From positions 1 through 64,000 of the forward strand of contig CALVHO010000006.1 in NCBI GenBank assembly GCA_944328445.1: a stretch of DNA of 64,000 nt, written 5' to 3'. Positions 1-7,242 of the stretch are shown here, piece after piece; positions within the stretch are counted from its first letter, which is position 1; the number at the start of each line of letters is the position of its first letter. The notes beneath the pieces are model-generated. The model did not search any database, had not been told where the DNA came from, and saw only the letters and a list, made by a program, of their open reading frames with translations. Source of the stretch: an uncultured Clostridia bacterium. GTDB lineage: Bacteria > Bacillota > Clostridia > Christensenellales > Borkfalkiaceae. The translations under genes were made by a program, and so were the position numbers.

Positions 1-806
1 GGCTTATCGTACGCCTTCTTTTTGGCGGCGGGCTTGGCAGCCGCAGGCGCGGGCGCGGGTGCGGGCGCCGTAAAGCGCGCGCCGGGCGCGGGGCGCCCCG
101 CGGGGCGCGGGCCCGCGGCGGGCCTGGCGGCCTGCGGGCGGGGCTGGTAGGTGCGCGCTCCTGCGGCCCCTGCGGGAGCGGGGCGCGTTTCGGGCGCGGG
201 GATATACGTCTTGCGCGGCTGCAACAGCGCGCGGCGACGTTCGCGGTCGGCGTACTGCGTGCGGATGATCTGTTCGCCTCCGCGCTGCACCGTCGTCGTG
301 GACGCGCGGGGGCCCTGTGCGGCAGGCGCAGGCTTCTGCTCCGCGGGCGTTTCGGCCGCGGGCTGCTGCTTTGCCTCGGCAGGCTGTGCAGGCGCGGGCT
401 CTTCGGCCTTGGCCGCGGAAGGCTCTTCCTTCACGGGTGCTTCCTGCGCGGGTTTTTGTTCGGCAGCCTCTTCCTTTGCGGGAGCGGGCTCCTCGGCAGG
501 CTGCTGCGCGGCGGGCTCTTCCTTGGCGGGAACGGGCGCGGGCTCTTCCGCCTTCTCCTGCGCGGCGGGCGCTTCGGCCGCGGGAGCTTCCTCCGCCGGA
601 ACGGCCTCTTCCTCGGCCGCGGCTTCGAGCTCCTCCTGCGCACGGCGGCGCGCCAGCGCTTCGAGGTCGGATAGTTCACGCAAGATCTCGTTCACCCGCT
701 TTTCCGTGCCCTGCACGTTCTTCAAGAGGGCTTCGATCCCGTCCCCTTTCAAGAGGTTCGCGATCGTTTCGATGTTCGGGTAGTTGTTCTTCTTTGCTTC
801 TGCCAT
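1..806 (-). CDS. infB: Translation initiation factor IF-2, N-terminal part (partial)
   Basis: This is the 5' end of a gene that runs off the left edge, so only about 268 N-terminal residues are visible. IF-2 is the GTPase that places initiator tRNA on the 30S subunit; its GTPase core is not in the window. The call rests on position: it follows nusA-ylxR-ylxQ, the usual place of infB. The ATG at 806 has GGGAGG 12-13 bases upstream, inside ylxQ, and lies just after the ylxQ stop. The first 55 residues look like two helices (start MAEAKKNNYPNIE) and are not the familiar IF2_N motif. After that comes a long low-complexity stretch of Ala, Glu, Pro and Gln, then a basic Arg/Pro/Lys segment, as in many IF-2 linkers. 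Another Ala-rich protein at this locus cannot be excluded. Confidence 0.75.
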   Translation of the reverse strand, partial: MAEAKKNNYPNIETIANLLKGDGIEALLKNVQGTEKRVNEILRELSDLEALARRRAQEELEAAAEEEAVPAEEAPAAEAPAAQEKAEEPAPVPAKEEPAAQQPAEEPAPAKEEAAEQKPAQEAPVKEEPSAAKAEEPAPAQPAEAKQQPAAETPAEQKPAPAAQGPRASTTTVQRGGEQIIRTQYADRERRRALLQPRKTYIPAPETRPAPAGAAGARTYQPRPQAARPAAGPRPAGRPAPGARFTAPAPAPAPAAAKPAAKKKAYDK

Positions 807-810
807 CTTG

Positions 811-1137
811 CTAAATGTTGCCTCCCGCATAGAATCTGTATCGTTCGTCCGCCGCCGACAGGATCGCCTTGGCAAGCGAGCGGTCGCGCACCGCTGCCAG
901 GCGGCAATTTTCTTTCCCCGTCAGCGCTTCGAGGCGGCCGCTTTCACACACGATCAGGCCGCAGCCGAAGCGCTTTTGCAGCTTGATCGCACTTTTTTTG
1001 GAATTTTCGGACGCACCTTCGCACAAGAGCAGCAGGTGCACGTCCTTTTTGAGCGTTTCCACCGCGTTGAAGCCGCAGGTGAGTTTGCCCGCTTTGATGC
1101 AAAAACCGATGTAGCTTTCCGCTTTACTTCTTTGCAA
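811..1137 (-). CDS. ylxQ: L7Ae-family RNA-binding protein YlxQ
   Basis: A 108-residue protein of the ribosomal L7Ae/L30e/Gadd45 fold, which binds kink-turn RNA; the cellular RNA target of YlxQ is not established. Visible features are the N-terminal KAESYIGFCIKAGKL segment, a central VHLLLLCEGAS strand region and the RFGCGLIVCESGRL region, in the usual order and at the usual length for this family. It overlaps the end of ylxR by 14 bases and is followed after four bases by infB, so all three must be co-transcribed and probably translationally coupled. The N-terminal Met choice is the only one that keeps the fold intact. Confidence 0.85.
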   Translation of the reverse strand: MQRSKAESYIGFCIKAGKLTCGFNAVETLKKDVHLLLLCEGASENSKKSAIKLQKRFGCGLIVCESGRLEALTGKENCRLAAVRDRSLAKAILSAADERYRFYAGGNI

Positions 1138-1393
1138 AAAAGTCCTCCTCGATCCGCGCGTAGACCTCGGCGGGGATCTCCGAAGAAAAGGCCTTGTTCA
1201 AAAGGCGCGCCTTTTTCAGCTTTTTGATGCATTCCGCGTCGTTGCACACGTAGGCGCCGCGGCCCGCGGCCTTGCCCGTGTAGTCGATGAACACGTCCCC
1301 TTCCTTGGGTTTGACGACGCGCAGCATCTCCTTTTTCGGCTTGCTCTCGCGGCAGGCCAGGCACATGCGCATGGGGACTTTTTTGACCTTCAT
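1124..1393 (-). CDS. ylxR: YlxR family protein (DUF448)
   Basis: An 89-residue protein of the YlxR/DUF448 family, small basic nucleic-acid-binding proteins that sit between nusA and infB in most Gram-positives; a role linked to RNase P or transcription has been proposed for relatives but I infer nothing specific here. The family hallmarks are visible: PMRMCLACRE near the N terminus, the GRGAYVC motif in the middle and a paired cysteine (NDAEC). Length is normal. It begins about 70 bases after nusA stops and its 3' end overlaps ylxQ by 14 bases. Confidence 0.9.
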   Translation of the reverse strand: MKVKKVPMRMCLACRESKPKKEMLRVVKPKEGDVFIDYTGKAAGRGAYVCNDAECIKKLKKARLLNKAFSSEIPAEVYARIEEDFFAKK

Positions 1394-1465
1394 TCACCCA
1401 CCTCCGCGGGCCGCCCGTGCGGGCGTATCTTTCACGCGCCCCAAAGGCCCGGGGCGCATACGGCG

Positions 1466-2581
1466 TTATTCGAGGGGTCCGTCCGTCTCGTCGGGATAGT
1501 CCTCGATCTCTTCTTCGACGGCGCGCAGCTCCTCCATCTTGGCGGCCGCGCTCTCGCTCTTGACGTCGATCTTCCAACCCGTCAGGCGGGCGGCCAGGCG
1601 GGCGTTCTGCCCGTCCCTGCCGATGGCCAGGGAGAGCTTGTCGTCGGGAACGACGGCGATGGCCGACTTTTCGTCGATCTGGGTGACGGAGAGCACCTTC
1701 GCGGGGGACAGCGCCTTGGCGATGAATTCGAGCGGGTTGTCGCTCCACTGGATGATATCCACCTTTTCGCCGTTGAGCTCGGCCACCACGGCGTTGACGC
1801 GCGAGCCCTTGTTGCCCACGCAGGCGCCCACGGCGTCCACCTGCGGATCCTCGCTGGCGATGGCCATCTTGGTGCGCTGGCCTGCCTCGCGGGAAATGGC
1901 CTTGACCACGACGGCGCCCGACTTGATCTCGGGGACTTCCTCTTCAAAGAGGCGCTTGACAAAGCCCGCCGAAGTGCGCGAGACCAACACCTGCGCGCCG
2001 CGGCTGCCGCTCTTGATGTTCTTGACATACACTTTGAGGCGGTCGTTGACCTCGTAGCGCTCGCCGGGGACCTGGTCCTGCGGGAGCATGATGCCCTCGA
2101 TCTGCCCCTTTCCCAGCTCGACATAGACGCAGCGCGCGTCCACCTTGCGCACGACGCAGCTCATGAGCTCGAACTTCTTGTCGGAGAACTCGTTGAGCGT
2201 GTTGTCGCGCTCGGTCTCGTGCAGCTTCTGCAAGATGACCTGCTTGGCCGTCTGCGCGGCGATGCGGCCGAAATCTTTGGGTACAAACTCTTCGTAGACG
2301 AGGTCGCCGAGCTTGTAGCTCTTTTTGATCTGCTGCGCCTCGGCGAGGGAGATCTCCTTCTCGCGGTCGGTCACCTCTTCGACGGCCGTGCGGACGGTGT
2401 AGTATTTGATGCTGTTCTTTTCGGGGTTGATGCGGATATCCACGTCTCCCGCGCCGCCTTCGTACTGCTTTTTGTAGGCGGAGATCAGGGCGTTGCGCAG
2501 GGCGTCGATGAACACTTCTTCGCTGATGCCCTTTTCCGCTTCCAGATCGGCCAAAGCCTCGAAAAACTCTTTGCTAACCAT
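1466..2581 (-). CDS. nusA: Transcription termination/antitermination protein NusA
   Basis: NusA binds RNA polymerase at the RNA exit channel and stimulates pausing and intrinsic termination. The 371-residue protein shows the N-terminal RNAP-binding domain (start MVSKEFFEALADLEAEKG), an S1 domain around residues 130-200 (GKGQIEGIMLP, LKVYVKNIK), then tandem KH domains (DAVGACVGNKGSRVNAV and LSLAIGRDGQNARLAARLTG), and a short acidic tail. It has no C-terminal acidic repeats of the proteobacterial kind, as is normal in Bacillota. I chose the ATG at 2581 because GAGGAGAGG lies just upstream; 24 more codons are open upstream but are not needed. It belongs to the rimP-nusA-ylxR-ylxQ-infB unit, whose leader carries a terminator-like hairpin that NusA itself could act on. 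Confidence 0.95.
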   Translation of the reverse strand: MVSKEFFEALADLEAEKGISEEVFIDALRNALISAYKKQYEGGAGDVDIRINPEKNSIKYYTVRTAVEEVTDREKEISLAEAQQIKKSYKLGDLVYEEFVPKDFGRIAAQTAKQVILQKLHETERDNTLNEFSDKKFELMSCVVRKVDARCVYVELGKGQIEGIMLPQDQVPGERYEVNDRLKVYVKNIKSGSRGAQVLVSRTSAGFVKRLFEEEVPEIKSGAVVVKAISREAGQRTKMAIASEDPQVDAVGACVGNKGSRVNAVVAELNGEKVDIIQWSDNPLEFIAKALSPAKVLSVTQIDEKSAIAVVPDDKLSLAIGRDGQNARLAARLTGWKIDVKSESAAAKMEELRAVEEEIEDYPDETDGPLE

Positions 2582-2674
2582 TGTCCTCTCCTCGATGATT
2601 GAATGATTGAAACGGGACCCGCGCGGCTTGGCGCCGCGCTCCGTCCGCAACAAGGGCCGCCCGTGCGGCTTCGC

Positions 2675-3148
2675 TTAGTCGAATTCGATCGCCTGCGAGA
2701 TCTTCACGATCTGCGAAAGGTTGAGCTTGAAGGTCTCCCCCTCCCTCTCCACGGTGATGTTGCCCGCGGCGCCGTCATAATCGCGCAGCACCGCCTCGAA
2801 AAACTTTTCCCCGCGGATGGGCGCGAACAACTTGATCTCCACCTTCTTGCCGATGTTTTTCAAAAAGTCGCTTTCCTTTTTGAAGGGGCGGTCCAGCCCC
2901 GGGCTGCTGACGTTCAGGGTGTACGGCTGCCCGAAGGTGGGGTCGAGCTCGTCGAGCACGGGGTCGGCCGCGTTGTGGAAGCGCTCGCAGGCGTCCAGGT
3001 CGATACCGCCTTCGCGGTCCGTGTCCAAAAACACGGTCAGCGACGGGTGCCGCCCCTGACGGAACACCACCTCGTACAGTTCCACGCCCTGCTCTTCGGC
3101 GATGGGCCGCAGGGCCCGTTCGATCTCTTCCAACGGCTTGACCTTCAT
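2675..3148 (-). CDS. rimP: Ribosome maturation factor RimP
   Basis: RimP assists 30S subunit maturation. The 157-residue product has the family pattern: N-terminal KPLEEIERALRPIAEEQGVELYEV, the LTVFLDTDREGGIDLDACERFHNA segment, and the LNVSSPGLDRPFKKESDF motif, followed by a C-terminal SH3-like domain ending IVKISQAIEFD. The ATG at 3148 follows GGGAGGGAGC and gives the usual length; an open frame extends 17 codons further upstream but would run into the leader hairpin. This is the first gene after the promoter at 3239-3267 and leads the nusA operon. Downstream, 93 bases separate it from nusA. Confidence 0.93.
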   Translation of the reverse strand: MKVKPLEEIERALRPIAEEQGVELYEVVFRQGRHPSLTVFLDTDREGGIDLDACERFHNAADPVLDELDPTFGQPYTLNVSSPGLDRPFKKESDFLKNIGKKVEIKLFAPIRGEKFFEAVLRDYDGAAGNITVEREGETFKLNLSQIVKISQAIEFD

Positions 3149-3177
3149 GCCGCTCCCTCCCGCGTGAACGTGCACAT

Positions 3178-3212
3178 AAAAAGATTTGAGAGCGGGCAAC
3201 CACTCTCAATCT
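3178..3212 (-). terminator. Terminator-like hairpin in the rimP-nusA leader (possible attenuator)
   Basis: Reading the minus strand, AGATTGAGAG (3212 to 3203) pairs with CTCTCAAATCT (3192 to 3182) around a ten-base loop, with one bulged base, and is followed at once by a run of four to five U. This is intrinsic-terminator architecture, yet it lies about 20 bases downstream of a good promoter and 30 bases upstream of the rimP start. It could cap readthrough from ispG and the PolC-like gene, but promoter transcripts must also pass it. In Bacillus subtilis the equivalent leader holds a NusA-dependent attenuator; the same use here is inference. Confidence 0.65.
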
Positions 3213-3238
3213 CATGCTAACGTATATTCAGTAGCCAT

Positions 3239-3267
3239 ATTATACCACACCGTCACGCATTTGGCAA
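3239..3267 (-). promoter_or_regulatory. Promoter of the rimP-nusA operon
   Basis: On the minus strand TTGCCA (3267-3262) is separated by exactly 17 bases from TATAAT (3244-3239), with TGTGG immediately before the -10 box (extended -10). The -35 box lies in the last codons of the PolC-like gene. It gives the translation-factor operon its own start independent of ispG. Confidence 0.8.
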
Positions 3268-4791
3268 GCATTTTTTTGCTTTTATCAGCTCAATGAAGAT
3301 TTTTGCCGTCGCGAGCGCGTCGTCGTAGGCGCGGTGGTGGCGGAAATCGATGCCGTAGAAGGCGGCCAGCGTGTTGAGCTTATAATTGGGCAAAAAGAGA
3401 GCGCTCCGCGCGATGTCGACGGTGTCGTACGCACGGTGGTCGAACATGTAGCCGCTCTGTTCGCCGTAATATTGGATGAACTTGCAGTCAAACTGCACGT
3501 TGTGGCCGACGAGCAGGCAGCCGTCGCAGAACTTGTAAAAATCGGGGATGACCTCGCCGATCTTCGGCGCGCCTGCGAGCATTTCGTCGGTCAGGCCGGT
3601 GAGCTTTACGATCTCTTCGGTGAGCTTCCTCTGCGGGTCGACGAGGGTGGAAAACTTTTCGCGCACCTCGCCGCGGACGATCTTGACGGCGCCGATCTCG
3701 GTGATGGCGTCCATGTTCCCCGACGCGGCGGTGTTGGACAGGCCCGTCGTTTCCAGGTCGAACACGACAAAGGTGTTGTCGACGAGGTCTTTGGGGAGAG
3801 CGGCTTGCTCGAACAGGCTCAGCTGGTTGTAGTCGACGAGCTTTTCGGGTTTGACGCACGTATAGCGCGCGGGGACGGGCAGGCCTTTGCGCTTTTCGGG
3901 CACGAACCCCGCGGGCGGCGCGCCGCGGTTGATGTAGCGCGCGGTGTAGCCGAGCTTGTCGCGGAAAAGCTCGTTTTCGCCCGTGCAGACGATGGAATCC
4001 CCTTCCTTCAACGCGCGGATCTTCGCCTCCGTCTTTTTGCGGAGAAAATACGAAAAGCTGAGCGTGCCCGTGCCGTCGCCGATGGTAAAGCGCAGGTACG
4101 GCTTGCCCTTCTGCGTTTCGCGCTCCCGGATCTGCGTGATGGTCCCGCAGACGGTGAGCATCTCGCTGGGGAAGTTGCAGTCGGCGATGTAGGTCGCCAG
4201 AACGGGCGCTTCGGCCAGGTCGATGGGTTCAAACCCCGTCACGGCAAAGGTGCGCAGGGGCTGCAACTGCGGCGCGGGCTCCTCTTCGGGCTCGTCCGCC
4301 CCGTCCTCTTCCACGACGTCGCCCTTGTCCTTGTCTTCGAGCGAACCTTCAAAGCGGTTGCAGAAGGCGCGGCCGAGCATGCGCTCCACCTCCGCGAGGA
4401 TGCCGCCGTTGCGCTCGAAGTAGCCGCGCTCGGCCGCGTCTACGCCGAAGACGAAGCGGACGGGTTCGCCGAGGTGCACGACGATGTCCTCCGCGCGGAT
4501 GCAGGCCGCGGCCGCGCTGTAACGGGCGGCAAGGTAGTCCAGGATGGCATGGCGGACGAGGCGCTCGTCCGCCACGTGGCGGCGGATGTGCGCCTTTCCC
4601 GCAAAGCCCGCGGGCGCCGCCTCGGCCGCCGCGGCCGCGGCGGCGCGTTCGGACGCCGCGGGGTACGCGGCGTCCGTCACGATCTCGAAGAGGCATGTTT
4701 TATCGGGTATGTCGACGACGATCTTGCGCAGCACCGCACGCGAAAGCCCTTCTTCCGCGCGGATGCGCGCCAAAAATTCCTGTTGGTCCAT
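3253..4791 (-). CDS. PolC-like OB-fold/3'-5' exonuclease protein lacking the polymerase
   Basis: A 512-residue protein at the exact place of polC (between ispG and rimP) that resembles only the N-terminal third of PolC. Residues 1-190 look like the PolC N-terminal region with an Ala-rich insert and an acidic stretch; about 210-290 is an OB-fold (LTVCGTITQIRE, YLRFTIGDGTGTLSFSYF); about 340-505 is a DnaQ-type DEDDh exonuclease with FDLETTGL (D345, E347), NVQFD (D435) and HHRAYDD (H485/486, D490), all catalytic residues present. The PHP domain, palm, fingers and thumb of PolC (about 1,430 residues in relatives) are absent; the reading frame stops cleanly. The ATG at 4791 is preferred over an in-frame TTG at 4848; neither has a strong ribosome site. 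It is probably a proofreading or repair exonuclease derived from PolC. Whether a separate polymerase partner exists elsewhere cannot be seen. Confidence 0.85.
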   Translation of the reverse strand: MDQQEFLARIRAEEGLSRAVLRKIVVDIPDKTCLFEIVTDAAYPAASERAAAAAAAEAAPAGFAGKAHIRRHVADERLVRHAILDYLAARYSAAAACIRAEDIVVHLGEPVRFVFGVDAAERGYFERNGGILAEVERMLGRAFCNRFEGSLEDKDKGDVVEEDGADEPEEEPAPQLQPLRTFAVTGFEPIDLAEAPVLATYIADCNFPSEMLTVCGTITQIRERETQKGKPYLRFTIGDGTGTLSFSYFLRKKTEAKIRALKEGDSIVCTGENELFRDKLGYTARYINRGAPPAGFVPEKRKGLPVPARYTCVKPEKLVDYNQLSLFEQAALPKDLVDNTFVVFDLETTGLSNTAASGNMDAITEIGAVKIVRGEVREKFSTLVDPQRKLTEEIVKLTGLTDEMLAGAPKIGEVIPDFYKFCDGCLLVGHNVQFDCKFIQYYGEQSGYMFDHRAYDTVDIARSALFLPNYKLNTLAAFYGIDFRHHRAYDDALATAKIFIELIKAKKCLPNA

Positions 4792-4855
4792 ATTTATGCC
4801 GACCGTGCGCGCAAAAAGCGCGCCGCGTTCCTTTGTTCTCGCTGCCAAATGCCGT

Positions 4856-5902
4856 TCAGCGCGACGCCAGCAAAGCGTCCAGCTCCTGCAAAAAGACCGC
4901 CTCCGCCTCGTCGGCAGGCACGGTGCGGTACGGTTCGCCCTTGCGGAAGAGCACGCAGCGGCCCTCCCCGCCCGCGATCCCGAGGTCGCAGTCCTTCGCC
5001 TCGCCCGGGCCGTTGACGACGCAGCCCATCACCGCCACCTTGCAGCGCTTGTTCACGCCGAACACCCGCCGCTCCACGCGCTGCGCCAGCGCCATGCTGT
5101 TCCAGGCGCAGCGGCCGCACGTCGGGCAGGCGATGACCTCAACGTAATCTTTTTCCAGCCCGCAGGCGCGCAGGATGCGCTTGGCCGCGTACACCTCTTC
5201 GACGGGGTCGTCCGTCAGCGAAACGCGGACGGTGTCTCCGATGCCGTCCAGAAGCAGCGCGCCGATGCCGACGCTGCTCTTGACGATGCCCGTCTCCTTG
5301 GTGCCCGCCTCGGTCACGCCCACGTGCAGCGGGCGGTCCGTGCGGGCGGCGAGGGTGCGGTACGCCTCGACGGTCAGCGGCACGGACGAAGCCTTGACGG
5401 AGATGACGATGTCCTCCACGCCGTGCCTTTCCAGCACGGCCACGTTTTGCAGCGCGCTCTCCACGAGCGCGGCGGCCGTGCGGCCGTATTTTTGCAGGTG
5501 TTCTTTTTCGATGCTGCCCGTGTTGGCGCCGACGCGCACGCAGATGCGGTGGGCGCGGATGCAGTCTGCCACCTGTGCGATCTCCGCCTCGCCGCCGATG
5601 TTGCCCGGATTGATGCGCACCTTGTCCGCCCCGCTCTCGATGGCAAGCACGGCCAGCCGCGCCGAAAAATGGATGTCCGCCACCACGGGCAGCGAAGACG
5701 CCGCCTTGACGGCGCGGATGGCGCGCGCGTCCCCTTCGTCGCGCACGGCCACGCGCACGATCTCGCAGCCCGCCGCGGCCAGGCGGCCGATCTGCGCGAG
5801 CGTCGCCTGCACGTCGGCGGTGGGCGTGGTCGTCATCGACTGCACGCGCACGGGCGCGCCGCCGCCGAGGGAGAGCCCCCCTACAAAAACTTGCCCGCTC
5901 AT
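4856..5902 (-). CDS. ispG: 4-hydroxy-3-methylbut-2-enyl diphosphate synthase (flavodoxin)
   Basis: IspG converts MEcPP to HMBPP in the non-mevalonate isoprenoid pathway using a [4Fe-4S] cluster. The 348-residue protein has the TIM-barrel N-terminal part (VQSMTTTPTADV, ADIHFSARLA, RINPGNIG) and the C-terminal cluster domain with the expected ligands: C259 and C262 (ACPTCGRC), C294 and E301 (MGCVVNGPGE). Length is the short bacterial form. In many Clostridia ispG follows dxr and rseP; those are missing here and nrdR lies upstream instead. It ends about 65 bases before the start of the PolC-like gene, so the two are likely co-transcribed. Confidence 0.95.
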   Translation of the reverse strand: MSGQVFVGGLSLGGGAPVRVQSMTTTPTADVQATLAQIGRLAAAGCEIVRVAVRDEGDARAIRAVKAASSLPVVADIHFSARLAVLAIESGADKVRINPGNIGGEAEIAQVADCIRAHRICVRVGANTGSIEKEHLQKYGRTAAALVESALQNVAVLERHGVEDIVISVKASSVPLTVEAYRTLAARTDRPLHVGVTEAGTKETGIVKSSVGIGALLLDGIGDTVRVSLTDDPVEEVYAAKRILRACGLEKDYVEVIACPTCGRCAWNSMALAQRVERRVFGVNKRCKVAVMGCVVNGPGEAKDCDLGIAGGEGRCVLFRKGEPYRTVPADEAEAVFLQELDALLASR

Positions 5903-5915
5903 GCCCGCCGCTCCT

Positions 5916-6398
5916 TTACGACTTTTTGCCGTTTTTGCGCTCTTCGCTCTCCTTCATCATCGATTCGAGCTCGCTCATGAAGGAAGGGATATCCTTGAAC
6001 TGGCGGTAGACCGAGGCGTAGCGCACGTAGGCGACTTCGTCGATCTCTTTGAGGCCGTCCATGACCATCTCGCCGATACGCTTGGAGGAGATCTCCTGTT
6101 CGAGGGAATTGTAGATCTGCTTGCGGATGTCGTCGACGAGCTTGTCGATCTTGGCCATGGGCACGGGGCGCTTTTCACAGGCCTTGATGATGCCGCTCTT
6201 GATCTTGTTCGGGTCGAACGCCTGGCGGTTGCCGCCGTTTTTGACGACGAGCACGGGCGTCGTTTCGATGGTCTCGTACGTCGTGAACCGTCGGCCGCAC
6301 TGCGTGCATTCCCGCCTGCGGCGGATGGTCCTGTCCTCGTCCGTCGAACGGCTGTCGATGACCTTGCTTTCCGTGCAGCCGCAGTACATGCATTTCAT
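5916..6398 (-). CDS. nrdR: Transcriptional regulator NrdR
   Basis: NrdR represses ribonucleotide reductase genes in response to ATP/dATP. The 160-residue protein opens with the zinc ribbon (MKCMYCGC, then [13 protein letters not shown]), with the conserved DSR and RRRR segments between, and continues with the ATP-cone domain ([40 protein letters not shown]). Length is normal. Its promoter is at 6436-6464. It is 13 bases from ispG and probably co-transcribed with it. No NrdR boxes belonging to reductase genes are in the window. Confidence 0.95.
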   Translation of the reverse strand: MKCMYCGCTESKVIDSRSTDEDRTIRRRRECTQCGRRFTTYETIETTPVLVVKNGGNRQAFDPNKIKSGIIKACEKRPVPMAKIDKLVDDIRKQIYNSLEQEISSKRIGEMVMDGLKEIDEVAYVRYASVYRQFKDIPSFMSELESMMKESEERKNGKKS

Positions 6399-6435
6399 AC
6401 CGTTGCCCTCCTACCATTGCTTGTATACGCCATTC

Positions 6436-6464
6436 AGTATACCACAAAATGCGCGGATTGTAAA
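6436..6464 (-). promoter_or_regulatory. Promoter of nrdR
   Basis: Minus strand TTTACA (6464-6459), 17-base spacer, TATACT (6441-6436), with TTTTGTGG directly before the -10 box. It is one of several promoters here with the TGTGG extension. Confidence 0.75.
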
Positions 6465-6482
6465 GCGTACGGCGGCAACGGG

Positions 6483-6689
6483 TCAATAATCGGCCCGCCC
6501 GAGCAGGTAATCGGCGGAAACGTCGAAATATTCGCACAGGCGCACGAGCATCGCCAAGGAAGGCTCCTGCTTGTCGCACTCCCAGGCGTGCACGGCGTTG
6601 CCGCTCATGTTCATGGCTTCGGCCAACTGTTTTTGCGTTACCTTCTTTACGAGGCGCAGTTCTTTCAGCCTCTCTCCGAATACTTTCAT
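6483..6689 (-). CDS. Small Xre-family helix-turn-helix repressor
   Basis: A 68-residue protein that is a single Cro/C1-type HTH domain: FGERLKELRLVKKVTQKQLA, then NMSGNAVHAWECDKQEPS (recognition helix) and LVRLCEYFDVSADYLLG, the usual end of the domain. It has no effector or dimerisation extension. It faces the PH-domain gene at 6798 across a 108-base spacer holding three near-identical 13-base palindromes, so it very likely represses that gene and itself. The ATG at 6689 has no ribosome site; a TATATA box (6702-6697) would put the start of transcription almost on the ATG, so a leaderless mRNA is possible. This last point is inference. Confidence 0.88.
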   Translation of the reverse strand: MKVFGERLKELRLVKKVTQKQLAEAMNMSGNAVHAWECDKQEPSLAMLVRLCEYFDVSADYLLGRADY

Positions 6690-6702
6690 AACAAGCTATA
6701 TA

Positions 6703-6715
6703 CACGAATTTCGTG
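6703..6715. promoter_or_regulatory. Operator-like palindrome O1
   Basis: CACGAATTTCGTG is a perfect 6+1+6 palindrome. It abuts the likely -10 region of the repressor gene and lies just upstream of the -35 box of the divergent PH-domain gene, so a bound repressor could affect both. It is identical to O2. Confidence 0.8.
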
Positions 6716-6723
6716 ATTTCTGC

Positions 6724-6752
6724 TTGACATTCACGAATTTCGTGAGTATACT
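6724..6752 (+). promoter_or_regulatory. Promoter of the PH-domain gene with embedded operator
   Basis: TTGACA (6724-6729), 17-base spacer, TATACT (6747-6752): a near-consensus housekeeping promoter. Operator O2 fills almost the whole spacer, the textbook position for repression by blocking polymerase. Confidence 0.88.
6732..6744. promoter_or_regulatory. Operator-like palindrome O2
   Basis: Second exact copy of CACGAATTTCGTG, centred 29 bases from O1 and sitting between the -35 and -10 boxes of the rightward promoter. Confidence 0.85.
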
Positions 6753-6766
6753 GTTGGTAATGAAAT

Positions 6767-6779
6767 CATGAATTTCATG
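6767..6779. promoter_or_regulatory. Operator-like palindrome O3 (variant)
   Basis: CATGAATTTCATG differs from O1 and O2 by one symmetric base change in each arm and remains a perfect palindrome. It lies in the 5' untranslated region, between the expected transcription start and the GGAGGAGG ribosome site, centred 35 bases from O2. It is probably a weaker site. Confidence 0.65.
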
Positions 6780-6797
6780 AATTTGGAGGAGGAAAAA

Positions 6798-7211
6798 ATG
6801 TCATCGTCACCGAACTATGTGGCACGCAAAAGCATCATGGGAGACTGCGGAGGATGGATCTTTCTCTGCGTGTTGCTCTGCTGGCTCATCGTGCCGATCT
6901 TTATCATGATCTATCTGATCGTGCGGGCGACTCGTTACCGCATCGAATTCTACGACGACCGCATCATCACCAGGAGCGGCGTATTCAACGTCGAGGAACG
7001 GCAGAGCCTGCTCACAACGGTCATGGGCGTGCGCATCCAGCAGAGCTTCGGCGGGCAACTGTTCCGCTACGGGGACGTCATCGTGGACACCGTCGGCAAA
7101 TGGGACGTGAACACCACGGACATCAAACATCCCGACGAGCTGAAACGGTACCTCGAAAACATCATGAGAACGAAAGGCACCAAAGGTGTGCACCAGATCG
7201 TTTCCGACTGA
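6798..7211 (+). CDS. Small membrane protein with bacterial PH domain
   Basis: A 137-residue protein with one hydrophobic hairpin at about residues 18-42 (GWIFLCVLLCWLIVPIFIMIY) followed by a YdbS-like bacterial PH fold (DUF304/bPH2): YRIEFYDDRIITRSGVFNVEERQSLL, VRIQQSFGGQLFRYGDVIVDTV and LKRYLENIM. Such proteins sit at the cytoplasmic membrane; the ligand is unknown. The ATG at 6798 is chosen for its excellent GGAGGAGG site; an in-frame ATG at 6768 would lie within operator O3. It is transcribed from the repressor-controlled promoter, so expression is presumably induced when the Xre protein lets go. Confidence 0.85.
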   Translation: MSSSPNYVARKSIMGDCGGWIFLCVLLCWLIVPIFIMIYLIVRATRYRIEFYDDRIITRSGVFNVEERQSLLTTVMGVRIQQSFGGQLFRYGDVIVDTVGKWDVNTTDIKHPDELKRYLENIMRTKGTKGVHQIVSD

Positions 7212-7242
7212 CGCCCCTATATATTATTTTAGGAGAAACTGT

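Noticed and set aside
4792-4848. TTG at 4848 as the start of the PolC-like gene
   Set aside because: No ribosome site, and the added residues are not family-like; the ATG at 4791 is preferred, though with modest certainty.
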